Shown here piece by piece: positions 42,713 to 53,380 of a stretch of 64,000 bases of DNA (position 1 is the first letter of the stretch; each line of letters opens with the position of its first letter). Source of the DNA: DAIPXZ01 sp036782995. GTDB lineage: Bacteria; Bacillota; Clostridia; Saccharofermentanales; Saccharofermentanaceae. The position numbers and the translations under genes were made by a program. The stretch is from the NCBI GenBank assembly GCA_036782995.1, contig DAIPXZ010000005.1, forward strand, positions 33,086-97,085. The letters run 5' to 3'. The notes beneath the pieces are model-generated. The model did not search any database. It was not told the DNA's origin and was given only the letters and a program-made list of their open reading frames with translations.

Positions 42713-45445
42713 CTATTCGCCTTTGGCTTTCTCAATAAGTACATACAAAATATTCATAGCTTCGAGTGGTGTCATCTTGGAAATATCCATTTCGCGCAGC
42801 TCGGTAATGATGGGAGATGCGGAAGCAGATGACGCATTTATTTGGAAAAGCGGGATTTGCCCCTCCATCGGTTTCGTCGGTCTTCCGTAATCATCTGCTT
42901 GTTCATTATCTGCATCGTTTTGCCCTTGATATGTAATGGACATTCTCTTTGTGCGTTCCAATTCATTAAGTATAAGCTTGGCACGACTAACGACATCTTG
43001 TGGAACTCCCGCAAGACGTGCTACTTCAATACCGTAACTGTCTGATGTTCCACCGAGTGAAATCTTGTGAAGGAAGGATACTTCTTCATTCTCTTCCTTC
43101 ACTTCAACATGCGCATTATAGACGCCAGGTAAATCACGCTCGAGCTGATTTAATTCGTGATAATGAGTAGCAAATATCGTACGTGCAAAAAGAACCGATC
43201 GGTTTGCAATGAACTCCAAAATAGCCCATGCAATTGAAAGACCATCATAAGTGCTCGTGCCGCGACCAACTTCGTCCAATAACAACAAGCTACGATAAGT
43301 CGCATTGCGCAAAATGGTTGATACTTCATTCATTTCGACCATAAAAGTGGATTGTCCGAGTGAGATATCGTCTGAAGCACCAATTCTTGTAAAGATACGG
43401 TCAACAACACCAATATGTGCCGAGGTTGCGGGGACAAAGCTTCCGATTTGTGCGAGCAAAACAATGAGTGCGACTTGCCTCATGTATGTCGATTTACCCG
43501 CCATATTCGGGCCTGTTAATACCATAATGCGATGATTATCATCATTCATCGTGATTCCGTTCGGAACAAAGCTCCCATCGGAGAGCATTTTTTCTACTAC
43601 GGGATGACGACCTTCCACAATCGTTAACTCGTTTGAATGATCAACACATGGACGGCAATAATGATTTCGCTCTGCCAACTCACCGAGTGACATCATGACA
43701 TCAAAAAGAGCAATGGCTTCGGACACCTTAAAGATTCGATGTACGTGTTCGGCAATCTTATCTCTTATTTGTGTAAAGAGTTCAAATTCAAGTGCGACCA
43801 GCTTCGATTGCGCACCGATAATTCTATCCTCGATACTCTTCATTTCTTCGGTAATATATCTTTCACCATTGGTGAGCGTTTGTTTACGGATATAGTAATC
43901 CGGTACCAAATCCACATTACCTTTGGATACTTCAATGTAGTAACCAAACACGCGATTATAACCAATTTTCAAGTTCTTTATTCCCGTTTTTTCGCGTTCT
44001 TGCGTTTCCAGATTCAAAATAATGGCTTTCGCGTTTGTCGAAGCATCTCGCAAATCATCCGCTTCCTGATTAAAGCCAGCTTTAATAATGCCGCCATCAT
44101 GTAGACCAATGGATGGTTCTTCCGGAATGGATGCTTCCAGCAGGCAAAGAATATCATCAAGTGTATCAAAAGACGCATTCGCCTTGCCTAATAAGCCTTG
44201 ATCAAAATGCTTGGCACACTCTGCAATAAAAGGTAATTTTCGAAGAGTATTTCGAAGTGCCAAAAGATCACGCGCGTTAACATTAAGTAAAGATATTCTC
44301 GATGCCAATCGCTCTAAATCATAGACGCCACTTAATGCTTCTCGAAGCTCCGAACGATGAATAAACGAATTTGCGGCTTGTTCGACAGAATCCAGACGCT
44401 CATTAATGCTCTGCGGATCAATCAATGGCTCAGCGACATATCCTGCCAACAAGCGCCCACCCATTGCTGTTTCTGTCAAATCAATGGCCCATAAGAAGCT
44501 TCCTTTCTTCGACTTGGAACGAATCGTTGAAGTAAGCTCCAAATTTGTTCGCGTGGAATTATCAAGCTCCATGGTATCGTTGATTTCAAAAATGCGCGCC
44601 GTTCCAAAATGCGAAACCTCTGCCTTTTGTGTCTCGTCCAGATATGCGAGTATGGCATCTAAAGCCGCTTCAAGAAGGACGTTCTTTGCATCATTTTGGT
44701 AATCGTTTTCACGTCTTTTTTTCGAAACTGTCTTCCCTTTCGAAACCTCCTTGGACGATGGTAAAACGCGTAATGCACGGCCACATGAAAAATCTGCGAT
44801 TGGACGTAATGTAATGGCAGTCACGAGCTGTGTGGAAACATACGAAAAGATTTCATCCTTTTGAAAAGCCTCATTGAAAATCATTTCGGAAGCACGATAC
44901 TTTGACAAGAGATTAATTAAATGTTGCGCTGTATTGCCTGTAATCAATTGTGTTGCTTCTAGATTTCCTGTCGATATATCTGCCGCCGCAACACCATATT
45001 GCATACCAAGTTTATATACGCAAACCAGGAAATTATTCTTTTTTTCGTCAAGTCCTGTCGTATCGGTTAATGTGCCTGGAGTCAGCACTCGAGTAACAGA
45101 GCGCTTTACGAGCCCCTTTGCTAAGGATGGGTCTTCCATTTGGTCGCTTATGGCGACTTTATATCCCAGTGTAACAAGCTTTTGCATATAGTTTGCAGCC
45201 GCATGATGTGGAACGCCACACATCGGCGCGCGTTGATTCGAACCACAATCACGTGCTGTTAGCGCAAGCTCCAACACACGAGAGGCAAGAATCGCATCAT
45301 CGAAGAACATCTCATAAAAATCACCTAAGCGGAACATTAGTATCGCATCGGAGACAGATTTCTTTTGCTCCAGATATTGTCGCATCATCGGAGAAATAGA
45401 TTCTTCGACAATAGATGCATAGGTAAGATATGGTTCGTCAGTCAT
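42713..45445 (-). CDS. mutS: DNA mismatch repair protein MutS
   Basis: 910 residues, slightly longer than the typical 850-880. Seen: the mismatch-wedge motif GDFYEMF near residue 43, connector and lever domains, Walker A GPNMAGKSTYMRQ, DEVGRGTSTYDG and ATHYHEL. The C-terminal region carries an acidic linker and a helical tail (LREMDISKMTPLEAMNILYVL). ATG 45445 is used; it overlaps the miaB end (ATGACTGA), so translation is coupled. Confidence 0.95.
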   Translation of the reverse strand: MTDEPYLTYASIVEESISPMMRQYLEQKKSVSDAILMFRLGDFYEMFFDDAILASRVLELALTARDCGSNQRAPMCGVPHHAAANYMQKLVTLGYKVAISDQMEDPSLAKGLVKRSVTRVLTPGTLTDTTGLDEKKNNFLVCVYKLGMQYGVAAADISTGNLEATQLITGNTAQHLINLLSKYRASEMIFNEAFQKDEIFSYVSTQLVTAITLRPIADFSCGRALRVLPSSKEVSKGKTVSKKRRENDYQNDAKNVLLEAALDAILAYLDETQKAEVSHFGTARIFEINDTMELDNSTRTNLELTSTIRSKSKKGSFLWAIDLTETAMGGRLLAGYVAEPLIDPQSINERLDSVEQAANSFIHRSELREALSGVYDLERLASRISLLNVNARDLLALRNTLRKLPFIAECAKHFDQGLLGKANASFDTLDDILCLLEASIPEEPSIGLHDGGIIKAGFNQEADDLRDASTNAKAIILNLETQEREKTGIKNLKIGYNRVFGYYIEVSKGNVDLVPDYYIRKQTLTNGERYITEEMKSIEDRIIGAQSKLVALEFELFTQIRDKIAEHVHRIFKVSEAIALFDVMMSLGELAERNHYCRPCVDHSNELTIVEGRHPVVEKMLSDGSFVPNGITMNDDNHRIMVLTGPNMAGKSTYMRQVALIVLLAQIGSFVPATSAHIGVVDRIFTRIGASDDISLGQSTFMVEMNEVSTILRNATYRSLLLLDEVGRGTSTYDGLSIAWAILEFIANRSVLFARTIFATHYHELNQLERDLPGVYNAHVEVKEENEEVSFLHKISLGGTSDSYGIEVARLAGVPQDVVSRAKLILNELERTKRMSITYQGQNDADNEQADDYGRPTKPMEGQIPLFQINASSASASPIITELREMDISKMTPLEAMNILYVLIEKAKGE

Positions 45446-46940
45446 CAATTAACCTCACAAGTTCACCTTCAATCGAAAATGGACGCGCTTCTGTAAAACG
45501 GACTTCACAAAGTTCACCCTCTAATGCATTCGCATTAAAGGAAGCATCATTCGGATGTAAGGTTTGGCCTTTATAAACTGTTCCGTCTGGAATGGTAAAA
45601 TTCACGAGTCGATTTGAATTAGTTCTTCCGGTTAAAACATGCTTCGCCGTAGCACTTTGACCTTCAATCAATATCTCCTCGACCGTTCCAAGTACAGAAT
45701 TATTTGAATCTGCACAAAGTGCATTTTGTAATTCAGTCAAACGTCCAAAACGTTCCTTCACGACGTACGGTGGAATTTGATTCTCATAAGCTGCCGCTTT
45801 TGTACCAGGACGAATGGAATACTGGAATGTGAAAGCATTATCAAACTTCACTATCCTCATCACTCGTAATGTCTCTTCAAAATCCTCTTCCGTCTCTCCG
45901 GGAAATCCAACAATAATATCCGTAGAAATCGTTCCTTCCGGTATGAGCTCGCGAAAACGAAGTGCGGTTTTCAAATATTGTTCTTGATCATAGTGACGGT
46001 TCATTTCTTTCAAAATGCGAGAGCTTCCGGATTGCATTGGAAGATGCAAATGCCGTTCTATATTTGGATACTTTTGCATCGTAAGAAGGACTTCTTCAGA
46101 TATATCTTTCGGATGAGAAGTCATGAAACGAATTCTTGAAAAGGATGTAATCTCAGCTGAAGCTGCCAAAAGCTGTGCAAAGGTCATCTCTCCCGGCCGG
46201 TCTTTACCGTACGAATTAACGTTTTGTCCCAATAAAAGAATCTCTTTATAACCCAATTCGGCGATTTGATGTAATTGCTGCAAAATCGCTTCAGATGAAC
46301 GCGAGCGTTCCCGTCCACGAGTATATGGAACGATACAATACGTGCAATAATTATTGCATCCGTACATGATAGGAATTAAAGCGCGGAATTTTCGTTCGTG
46401 TGATATTGGAATTTCGAGGTCTTCCGGAAGATAATCCTCTTCGGAAACCTGATAGAGTTTACGATGACGAATCAAACGATGATAGATGTATTCCGGAACC
46501 CGATGAATATCTGCAGGCCCGAAAACGCAATCTACAAAGGGAAAACTCTTCTTAATCTTATCGACATTATGCGATTGCTTCATCATACAACCGCAAACCC
46601 CGATAAATAATGCTTTATTACCCTCACGCCATTTCTTGTAGGCACCGAGATTACCATATAGGCGATCTTCTGCATTTTCCCGAATAGTGCATGTATTCAA
46701 GAATAGAAAATCAGGCCGTGTATCTTCATCTTCTTCATTCCAACGAATCATACCGATGGACTCAAGAATGCCGGCAATCTTTTCACTGTCGGCTTCGTTC
46801 AATTGACATCCATATGTTCGGATAAAATATGTTAGCGGGCGTCCCAGAAAAACCATGCGGTCTTCCATCAGGGGTATGAGCTTAGCAACATATTTCTTCT
46901 GTCGCTCATAATCTTCTTTGGAAACAATCACAGTAGACAA
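45438..46940 (-). CDS. miaB: tRNA (N6-isopentenyl adenosine37-C2)-methylthiotransferase MiaB
   Basis: Radical-SAM methylthiotransferase acting on i6A37. 500 residues. Seen: N-terminal UPF0004 domain cysteines in RTYGCQLNEADSE, LNTCTIRENAEDR and CGCMMKQ; radical-SAM CxxxCxxC in NNYCTYCIVPYTRGRE; a C-terminal TRAM domain with the LVNFT and EGELCEVRFTEA segments. The start is TTG 46940 with AGAGGA upstream; GTG 46931 is a second option. It heads the miaB-mutS-mutL-miaA-hfq series. Confidence 0.93.
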   Translation of the reverse strand: MSTVIVSKEDYERQKKYVAKLIPLMEDRMVFLGRPLTYFIRTYGCQLNEADSEKIAGILESIGMIRWNEEDEDTRPDFLFLNTCTIRENAEDRLYGNLGAYKKWREGNKALFIGVCGCMMKQSHNVDKIKKSFPFVDCVFGPADIHRVPEYIYHRLIRHRKLYQVSEEDYLPEDLEIPISHERKFRALIPIMYGCNNYCTYCIVPYTRGRERSRSSEAILQQLHQIAELGYKEILLLGQNVNSYGKDRPGEMTFAQLLAASAEITSFSRIRFMTSHPKDISEEVLLTMQKYPNIERHLHLPMQSGSSRILKEMNRHYDQEQYLKTALRFRELIPEGTISTDIIVGFPGETEEDFEETLRVMRIVKFDNAFTFQYSIRPGTKAAAYENQIPPYVVKERFGRLTELQNALCADSNNSVLGTVEEILIEGQSATAKHVLTGRTNSNRLVNFTIPDGTVYKGQTLHPNDASFNANALEGELCEVRFTEARPFSIEGELVRLIDD

Positions 46941-47056
46941 AACAAAGAGATCCTCTTTTCTAATTCTTTATGATAATCATACATGAATGAAAGGCTTTTG
47001 TGAATGATAGATTTCGTGTAAAATAGAATAAATTTGTGTGTAAAGAGGAAGTAAAA

Positions 47057-48610
47057 TTGTTGACTGAACATCGTGCAAAATCTAGTTTTTACAAGGTCAT
47101 ACAGATAAGATTTACCGCTACTTTTTTGGCCATTATTTCCATCCTATGGTTGCCTTGTTTTGCAGGATTAATTCTTGCTGAAGAAACCGAACCAACAACC
47201 GAAACAGATATTTCTGTCTCGACAGATACAAGTATTTCGGAAGAAACATTACCTACACAAATGATTACCGAGACAAGTTCACAAGCAACGACAATAGAGC
47301 CTTCTGAGGTAGTTGAGCTTCCCGACAGTCTAAAACCAAGGAATGAGCTTTTGGATTCAAATCCGGTAAATGCTCCGTCAGTGGACGGAAGTGCATATCT
47401 TCTCTATGATGCCACTTCAAATACCATGTTAATTGGCAATAATTACGACACGGCACTCCCTCCTGCCAGCATAACTAAGGTAATGACCATTTTGTTGGCT
47501 CTTGAAAATCTATCGCTCACAGATACTATTACCGTGACACCTGAAATGTACAACACGATCCCTGCTGATTATGCTCGTCTTGGTATTGTTGAAGGAGAAG
47601 TCCTCACCGTAGAAGACTGCCTGTATGCCTGCCTGTTAAAATCTGCAAACGACGCGTGTATGGCACTAGCCATTCATATGGGCGGCACAGCTGAGGGTTT
47701 CGCCGCAATGATGAACGAACGAGCACTCGAGCTTGGATGCACAAAGACAAATTTCACAAATCCGTATGGTCTCTCTGATCCTGCTCATGTAACCTCCTGT
47801 CATGATATGGCACTTATTCTCCAAGAAGCATTAACACACGAGGAATACACAATCATATCCACCACTTCTTCATATACAATGCCCGCAACCAATAAGTACA
47901 ACGATACTCGTGTACTTTCAAATGGAAATCGTTTTATTGCCACAACCACCTATTCTTACGAATACTATATCGGCGGAAAAACCGGATTTACTGACCTGTC
48001 TCAATACACGATAACTGCGGCAGCTTCGAAGGACGATCAAGTATTAATCGGTGTCATTTTCGCCGCATCCTGCTCCGAAATTCGATATGCAAATCTGATT
48101 TCTCTTTTTGACTATGGTTTTCAAACATATACGACAACTCGAATCGATACAGCAGAATATCAAGCACTAAAGAATTCGACAATCGAGCAAATTCAAAACA
48201 GTATTGAATCATCCGATTTATCCATCCTCGATGAGAACCTTGTAATGCTCGAATACTTCACAACGACAGCAACACGAGCAACAAATGGATATAGTTCTAC
48301 CATCGATATGTCCGGTATCATATTGGATCCATCATTAGATTCGCAAACCATTGTTCTTCCTGTCAATCGAATCTATGCTGATGGTATGCAATATTTGGTG
48401 GGAGAACTGACGGTTACCATCGGTAAGGAAAAACAGCACGTAGTTATAGATAATAAAGAATCAAATGACACCAATTGGCTCTCTGTGATAGGAAAAGCCA
48501 TTTTAATCATATTACTTGTTGTGGTGCTTATTTCCTGCGTCATAGGCTATCTCACAATCCGAAAAAAACAAAATAATCGAAATAATCGACGGCCACCACG
48601 CGTTCTTTAA
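47057..48610 (+). CDS. dacA: D-alanyl-D-alanine carboxypeptidase (peptidase S11, PBP5/DacF-like)
   Basis: Trims the terminal D-Ala of peptidoglycan stem peptides outside the membrane. 517 residues. Seen: N-terminal hydrophobic segment (FLAIISILWLPCFAGLILA), Ser/Thr-rich linker (about 45-90), SxxK in PPASITKVMTIL, SAN in LLKSANDACMA, and KTG in GGKTGFTDL; the C-terminus has a transmembrane helix (AILIILLVVVLISCVIGYL) and a basic tail instead of the usual amphipathic anchor. The start is TTG 47057: GAGG (47045-47048) is 8 bases upstream. It is divergent from miaB. Confidence 0.9.
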   Translation: MLTEHRAKSSFYKVIQIRFTATFLAIISILWLPCFAGLILAEETEPTTETDISVSTDTSISEETLPTQMITETSSQATTIEPSEVVELPDSLKPRNELLDSNPVNAPSVDGSAYLLYDATSNTMLIGNNYDTALPPASITKVMTILLALENLSLTDTITVTPEMYNTIPADYARLGIVEGEVLTVEDCLYACLLKSANDACMALAIHMGGTAEGFAAMMNERALELGCTKTNFTNPYGLSDPAHVTSCHDMALILQEALTHEEYTIISTTSSYTMPATNKYNDTRVLSNGNRFIATTTYSYEYYIGGKTGFTDLSQYTITAAASKDDQVLIGVIFAASCSEIRYANLISLFDYGFQTYTTTRIDTAEYQALKNSTIEQIQNSIESSDLSILDENLVMLEYFTTTATRATNGYSSTIDMSGIILDPSLDSQTIVLPVNRIYADGMQYLVGELTVTIGKEKQHVVIDNKESNDTNWLSVIGKAILIILLVVVLISCVIGYLTIRKKQNNRNNRRPPRVL

Positions 48611-48627
48611 TCCTTACACAAGAAATT

Positions 48628-48655
48628 AAAAGGAAGCGATAACGCTTCCTTTTTT
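48628..48655. terminator. bidirectional terminator between dacA and tldE
   Basis: A perfect 11-bp stem (48628-48638 with 48643-48653, core AAGGAAGCG) around ATAA. T-runs flank it on both strands (TTTTTT on plus, TTTTAATTT on minus), serving the two convergent genes. Confidence 0.9.
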
Positions 48656-48683
48656 CATCATAATACGTATGTGAATCGTTTCA

Positions 48684-50042
48684 TCATTCGCCAGAAATGG
48701 CAACATCAGGAATCAATAGACTTGGGGATTGTGTCATGTTTGCATCCGGCTTCTTGAAATCAACATCATCACCAAGAAGCGCGATTTTCATTAATATCGC
48801 GTAGAAATTATCTGAAATGGTGATTTGGTTAAGTGGTCGGTCTATCTTTCCATCCTTAATTAAAAAACCTTCACAAAGTAATGAAAAGTCACCGGATATA
48901 GCGTTCACGCCAGCATGCAAACCGCTGACATCTGTTATATATATACCATTCTTTGCCGTCTCAATTAATTCGTTCAAAGTGCATTTACCCGGTTCAATAA
49001 AAAGATGTGTTGATTGAATACCAATGCTCCCCTTGTATCCGGAACGAAAACCATTTCCTGTTGAAATGACACCCGCTTTCGATGCGGTTTTTCTGTTGTG
49101 TAAAGCAGAAATCAAAATGCCACAATCAACAAGAATAGTATCCTTGGTTAGAACGCCTTCAGAGTCGAAAGCAACAGATTCGATGCTTCCTCCGACGATA
49201 CCAACATCGCGAATGGATATAAACTTCGCAGCAATTTGTTTGTCCATATTTTTCCCTAAAAGAGAAATTCCCTTTTGCATTGCATCTGCTGAGAAATTTC
49301 CGGAAAATGCTTCAAGAATATCACTTGCGGCGCGTGTATCAATAACTACCGGGTATTTGTCGGAAGAAACATTTGAGGCATTCAGCTTATCAATTGCCAT
49401 CTTGGCAATATCACGAGCTAAATCTTCAGGATGAAAGGCGTTGTAATCAATATAGGCTCCACCCTTTTCTGCAGTTTGTACATCTTCGCCGTCCTGTGCG
49501 CGACAAGAGGCATATGCAGCAAAATGGTTGCTTCGGTTAAAGCACCGCATTCCTTTTGTATTCATAATCAAGACGCACTGATCTGCATATGCAGTAGAGC
49601 AATAATCCGAAGCGATAATGCGCTTGTCATAATCGAGCATGCTTTTTTCTAGTATTAATGCCGAAGAAGCAAGCTCTTGGTAGCCGATTTTCTCCAAATC
49701 TTCGTTGTATGTCTTGAGTTTAGGATATGTGGTTTCTCCCTCATACACGGAAACATTTTCCTTCACTTCAAGTACTTGGCAATTATCTTTGGCCTGTGAA
49801 AGCAAAAATGGTATGACATCATCATCAATTTTCTCAGTAAATGCATATCCCATCTGTCCACATTGCTTACCACGGAATGAAAGTCCGTTCGTTTTCGATT
49901 CCTCAAATACGGAAACTTCTCCGTTTAACACTTGTACCGATATAGCGCTTTCTTCTTCATAATAGACCTCGGCTTCTTCAAAGCCATATTCCTTTGATTG
50001 CGAAAGAAGCTTATTAATGATTTCTTCCGTATAGTTATTCAT
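48684..50042 (-). CDS. TldD/PmbA family protein, TldE-like subunit
   Basis: 452 residues. Non-catalytic partner of a TldD/TldE metalloprotease pair, which in E. coli acts on microcin B17 precursor and CcdA. Seen: EEAEVYYEEESAISVQVLNGEVSVFEES at the N-terminus and IYITDVSGLHAGVNAISGDFSLLCEGFLIKDG near the C-terminus; it lacks the HExxxH motif found in its neighbour. ATG 50042 is preferred to the adjacent TTG 50045. It follows the TldD gene by 19 bases. Confidence 0.87.
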   Translation of the reverse strand: MNNYTEEIINKLLSQSKEYGFEEAEVYYEEESAISVQVLNGEVSVFEESKTNGLSFRGKQCGQMGYAFTEKIDDDVIPFLLSQAKDNCQVLEVKENVSVYEGETTYPKLKTYNEDLEKIGYQELASSALILEKSMLDYDKRIIASDYCSTAYADQCVLIMNTKGMRCFNRSNHFAAYASCRAQDGEDVQTAEKGGAYIDYNAFHPEDLARDIAKMAIDKLNASNVSSDKYPVVIDTRAASDILEAFSGNFSADAMQKGISLLGKNMDKQIAAKFISIRDVGIVGGSIESVAFDSEGVLTKDTILVDCGILISALHNRKTASKAGVISTGNGFRSGYKGSIGIQSTHLFIEPGKCTLNELIETAKNGIYITDVSGLHAGVNAISGDFSLLCEGFLIKDGKIDRPLNQITISDNFYAILMKIALLGDDVDFKKPDANMTQSPSLLIPDVAISGE

Positions 50043-50061
50043 CAAAAATCCCCCTTGTCGC

Positions 50062-51462
50062 TTAAGCTTCGCCGGAATCGCTTTGACCGCCGACAGTTAT
50101 CTCGGACACGCGAATAGTCGGTTGACCAACGTTCGTTGGAATATTGCCGCTGATAGAGCCGCAAACGCCTTGTGCTAATGCTAAGTTGTTTCCGACCGCA
50201 TCGATATTCATAAGTATCTCATTGCCTTTTCCAATCAATGTCGCGCCGCGTACCGGTTTACCAATTTTACCATCCTTAATGAGATATCCTTCATTCACAG
50301 CAAAATTGAATTCGCCTGTAGCTGGGTCAACAGAACCACCGCCCATACTGGCCGCATATAAACCATATTCAGTTGATGCGATAATCTCTTCTGGTGTTTG
50401 TGTACCATTTGCGATAAACGTGTTCGACATTCTCGAAGTCGGAGCATATGTGTAGTTTTGTCTTCTACCGCAACCTGTCGAACGCATATTCATACGACGG
50501 CTGCCTAATCGATCAATAAGATAACTATTCAGAATACCATCCTTGATGAGTAAGTTCGATTCAGAAGGCGTACCTTCATCATCCACATCATAACTTCCCC
50601 ATTCTGAAGGAATTTTTGCATCATCGTATGCAGTAACAAGTTTCGAAGCAATTTGTTTTCCCAGCTTGCCATCAAAGACCGAGGCGTGAATACCGACTGC
50701 AGTTGCCTCAAGTGCATGGCCACAGGCTTCGTGAAAAATGACACCACCGAAACCATTACCGATGACCACTGGCATTTTTCCGGAAGGACAAGGTGAAGCA
50801 GAAATCATGGTAACTGCCGTTTTTGCTGCCGCCTTTGCCTTTTCATTCAAGTCATAATCTTGTGCAAATTCAAAGCCACGACCAGCACCGGGTCCCCAAA
50901 ATCCAGATTGCTTTATCTTGCCTTGTGTCGCGATTGCCTGAATGGAAAGCCGCACACGAGAGCGATTATCCTCACAATAATCGCCCAAAGAATTAGCTAT
51001 CCATACGTGTTTTTCTACATCCCCGTATGATGCGGAGGTTTGCGTAATTAAATCAGAATAATCCTTTGCCGTTTGAGATGCTTCTTTGAGAATACTGACT
51101 TTCTGCGATTTATTTACATCAACCGGCGGAATTTTAATTGGATTAGAAGTATATGCCAATAGCGGCTTCATAACGATTGTTTTGTTTTGGGGAACACTTT
51201 GCAAAGAAGCGGACGCATTCTTTGCCATACGTATAAGTGCATCTTCATCATGTAAATCATTTGCATATACATATATACACTTCGTGCCTTCCATGATACG
51301 AATACCGATGCCGCAATCCATACCAGATGTAACGCCTTCAACAACGCCGTTTAGTAGTCCGACGGATGAAGATTTTGCGGATTCAATATAGACCTCGGCA
51401 AAATCACCGCCACATGACAATGCGGCGTTTAAGAGTCTTTCTATTGAATAAGAAGATAACAT
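50062..51462 (-). CDS. tldD: TldD-like metalloprotease
   Basis: 466 residues. Seen: N-terminal FAEVYIESAKSSSVGLLNGVVEGV, the zinc motif FHEACGHALEATA (HExxxH), GSYDVDDEGTPSESNLLIKDG, TGCGRRQNYTYAPTSRMSNTFI with a likely third ligand region, and a C-terminal VCGSISGNIPTNVGQPTIRV. Active subunit of the pair with the gene that follows. Proteolytic substrates in this organism are unknown; no modified-peptide genes are nearby. Confidence 0.9.
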   Translation of the reverse strand: MLSSYSIERLLNAALSCGGDFAEVYIESAKSSSVGLLNGVVEGVTSGMDCGIGIRIMEGTKCIYVYANDLHDEDALIRMAKNASASLQSVPQNKTIVMKPLLAYTSNPIKIPPVDVNKSQKVSILKEASQTAKDYSDLITQTSASYGDVEKHVWIANSLGDYCEDNRSRVRLSIQAIATQGKIKQSGFWGPGAGRGFEFAQDYDLNEKAKAAAKTAVTMISASPCPSGKMPVVIGNGFGGVIFHEACGHALEATAVGIHASVFDGKLGKQIASKLVTAYDDAKIPSEWGSYDVDDEGTPSESNLLIKDGILNSYLIDRLGSRRMNMRSTGCGRRQNYTYAPTSRMSNTFIANGTQTPEEIIASTEYGLYAASMGGGSVDPATGEFNFAVNEGYLIKDGKIGKPVRGATLIGKGNEILMNIDAVGNNLALAQGVCGSISGNIPTNVGQPTIRVSEITVGGQSDSGEA

Positions 51463-51495
51463 GAAAATGTCCTTTCTAATGCTTGGCTAAATATA

Positions 51496-51504
51496 ATGAT
51501 ACCA
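51496..51504 (-). promoter_or_regulatory. possible extended -10 upstream of tldD
   Basis: On the minus strand TGGTATCAT matches an extended -10, 34 bases before the tldD start. No -35 match. Confidence 0.35.
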
Positions 51505-51547
51505 TAATATTCATCCATATTTACGAAATGTATGCGCAAATCAAAAA

Positions 51548-51594
51548 GAAAAAAGAAGCCATAATTCGTCAATAATTGATCGAAATATGGCTTC
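51548..51594 (-). terminator. terminator of the acyl-CoA synthetase gene
   Basis: GAAGCCATA (51555-51563) pairs with TATGGCTTC (51586-51594), with further inner pairing TTCG/CGAA; on the minus strand the stem is followed by TTTTTTCTTTTT. Confidence 0.88.
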
Positions 51595-51619
51595 ATTTCA
51601 CTCTGTATACGTTAGATAA

Positions 51620-53329
51620 TTACTTCTTGTATTGTCTTCTGATTTTCTTGCTCGTTGTCTTCTCGAACTCGGTATCACGAATAACAACACGACGAACATG
51701 TTTATAATTGACCAAATGTGCATTGACTTTGTTAACTTCTTCTTCGAGAAGCATTTGAATGGCGTCATCTTCCGGATTTGAACCAAGCTTTTCCTTTACA
51801 GCGTCCATGTTCGGGAAAATTGTAGCTGTAACAATAACATCCTCGCGAGAATCCTCTTCGCCAGAAACCAAAACCTCTGTCACATATGAAGATAAAGATA
51901 ACATCGATTCAATCTCTTCCGGGAAAATATTCTTTCCGTTCTTTGCGATGATTACGTTCTTTTTTCGTCCTGTAATGATGACAAATCCATCTTTATCTAA
52001 ATATCCTAAATCACCCGTGTGATAATAACCATTATCATCAATAGCTTCCTTGGTTGCCTCGTCATTGTGATAATATCCAATCATTACATTATCACCTTTA
52101 CCGATGAATTCTCCGATGCCATTCTCATCTTTATTGATGACTTGGACATCAACACCAGGAAGCGGTAAACCGGCTGCGCGATTGTTATAATCCACGTCAC
52201 GATTCAAAGCAAGAATAGGTGCACATTCAGTAAGTCCGTAGCCTTGGATACATGCAAAACCCATGTCTTGCATATCCTGCAAAATCTTTGGGTCCACACC
52301 TGCACCGCCGCAAATTATGAGGCGAAGCTTTCCGCCGAATGTCTCATGCACTTGTGCAAATATCTTCCGACGAATGTCAATTCCAAAGAAAAGCAGGAAC
52401 TTGCAAAGCTTACGTCCGAATTCAAACTTGCGCGCCATCTTCTTTGTTCCCTTTGCCTTCTTCATAATGGCTCGGTGGAACATTTCCAGCATAAGCGGAA
52501 CTACCAAGATAATGGTGACATGTGACTCTTGCATGTTTTGCGTAATATAGCGAAGGCCTTCACAAATAGCAATATGACTACCGCGATATACTTGGCAAAG
52601 GAATCCACATGTGCACTCATATGTATGATGCAACGGCAAAACAGAAAGGAACAAATCTTCTCGATCGATATAGACCATCTGGCACATACCTTCCAAGTTC
52701 TTACAAATATTCTTTTGACTCAGCATAACCGCCTTGGCCGTATCGGTCGTACCGCTCGTAAATAACAATATCGTCATTGCATCCGCATCAATCGGTGCGT
52801 CTAAGAATACACGGTTTCCCGCCTCGAGCTTTTTCTTTCCATCCGCCAATAAATCATAGAAGTACAAAACATCTTCTCTGTCTTCCAGCTTATCCATGCA
52901 AATAAAATGCTTCACATTGGAAATACAGTCCTTAATTTCATCAATAATATGCTGCTTTGACGAAGAATATACAACTACATCTGCTTCAGAACGATTTAAC
53001 AAAGAAGCAATTTCCTGCTTCGGTAATTCTTTATCCAAGGGAATGACAATACCCGTTCCGTTCGTAGTGGCAAGATACGTTACATACCACTCGTAGCGTG
53101 TCTCAGCAATAATTGCAATTCGGCTTCCGAGACCGGAAAGATTGGAAAGTGCAGTTCCGAATGACTGAACATCTGCATTGTATTCTTTAAAAGTATAATG
53201 TAAGTATTCACCGCCCTTTTCTTTCTTATAGTAAAAAAGCGGGTCGTCACCGTAAAGCTCAACACTCTGCTTCAACATATCACGTAAATCGTGAATTTTA
53301 CGGACTTCATACAATGGGATGTTTTTCAT
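51620..53329 (-). CDS. AMP-dependent acyl-CoA synthetase (long-chain fatty acid-CoA ligase type)
   Basis: 569 residues. Seen: the nucleotide loop LLFTSGTTDTAKAVMLSQ (about residues 192-209), GYGLTECAPILALN, YHTGDLGYLDKDGFVIITGRKKNVIIAKNGKNIFPEEIE (ANL core motifs A5, A7-A8) and the C-terminal catalytic Lys region (FEKTTSKKIRRQ). It activates a carboxylate, probably a fatty acid, as an acyl-adenylate. The exact substrate is not readable. It has its own promoter and terminator. Confidence 0.85.
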   Translation of the reverse strand: MKNIPLYEVRKIHDLRDMLKQSVELYGDDPLFYYKKEKGGEYLHYTFKEYNADVQSFGTALSNLSGLGSRIAIIAETRYEWYVTYLATTNGTGIVIPLDKELPKQEIASLLNRSEADVVVYSSSKQHIIDEIKDCISNVKHFICMDKLEDREDVLYFYDLLADGKKKLEAGNRVFLDAPIDADAMTILLFTSGTTDTAKAVMLSQKNICKNLEGMCQMVYIDREDLFLSVLPLHHTYECTCGFLCQVYRGSHIAICEGLRYITQNMQESHVTIILVVPLMLEMFHRAIMKKAKGTKKMARKFEFGRKLCKFLLFFGIDIRRKIFAQVHETFGGKLRLIICGGAGVDPKILQDMQDMGFACIQGYGLTECAPILALNRDVDYNNRAAGLPLPGVDVQVINKDENGIGEFIGKGDNVMIGYYHNDEATKEAIDDNGYYHTGDLGYLDKDGFVIITGRKKNVIIAKNGKNIFPEEIESMLSLSSYVTEVLVSGEEDSREDVIVTATIFPNMDAVKEKLGSNPEDDAIQMLLEEEVNKVNAHLVNYKHVRRVVIRDTEFEKTTSKKIRRQYKK

Positions 53330-53380
53330 AAATGCTTCCTCTTCTTGGTAAAAATAAATAGTTTGATAATCAATGTATTT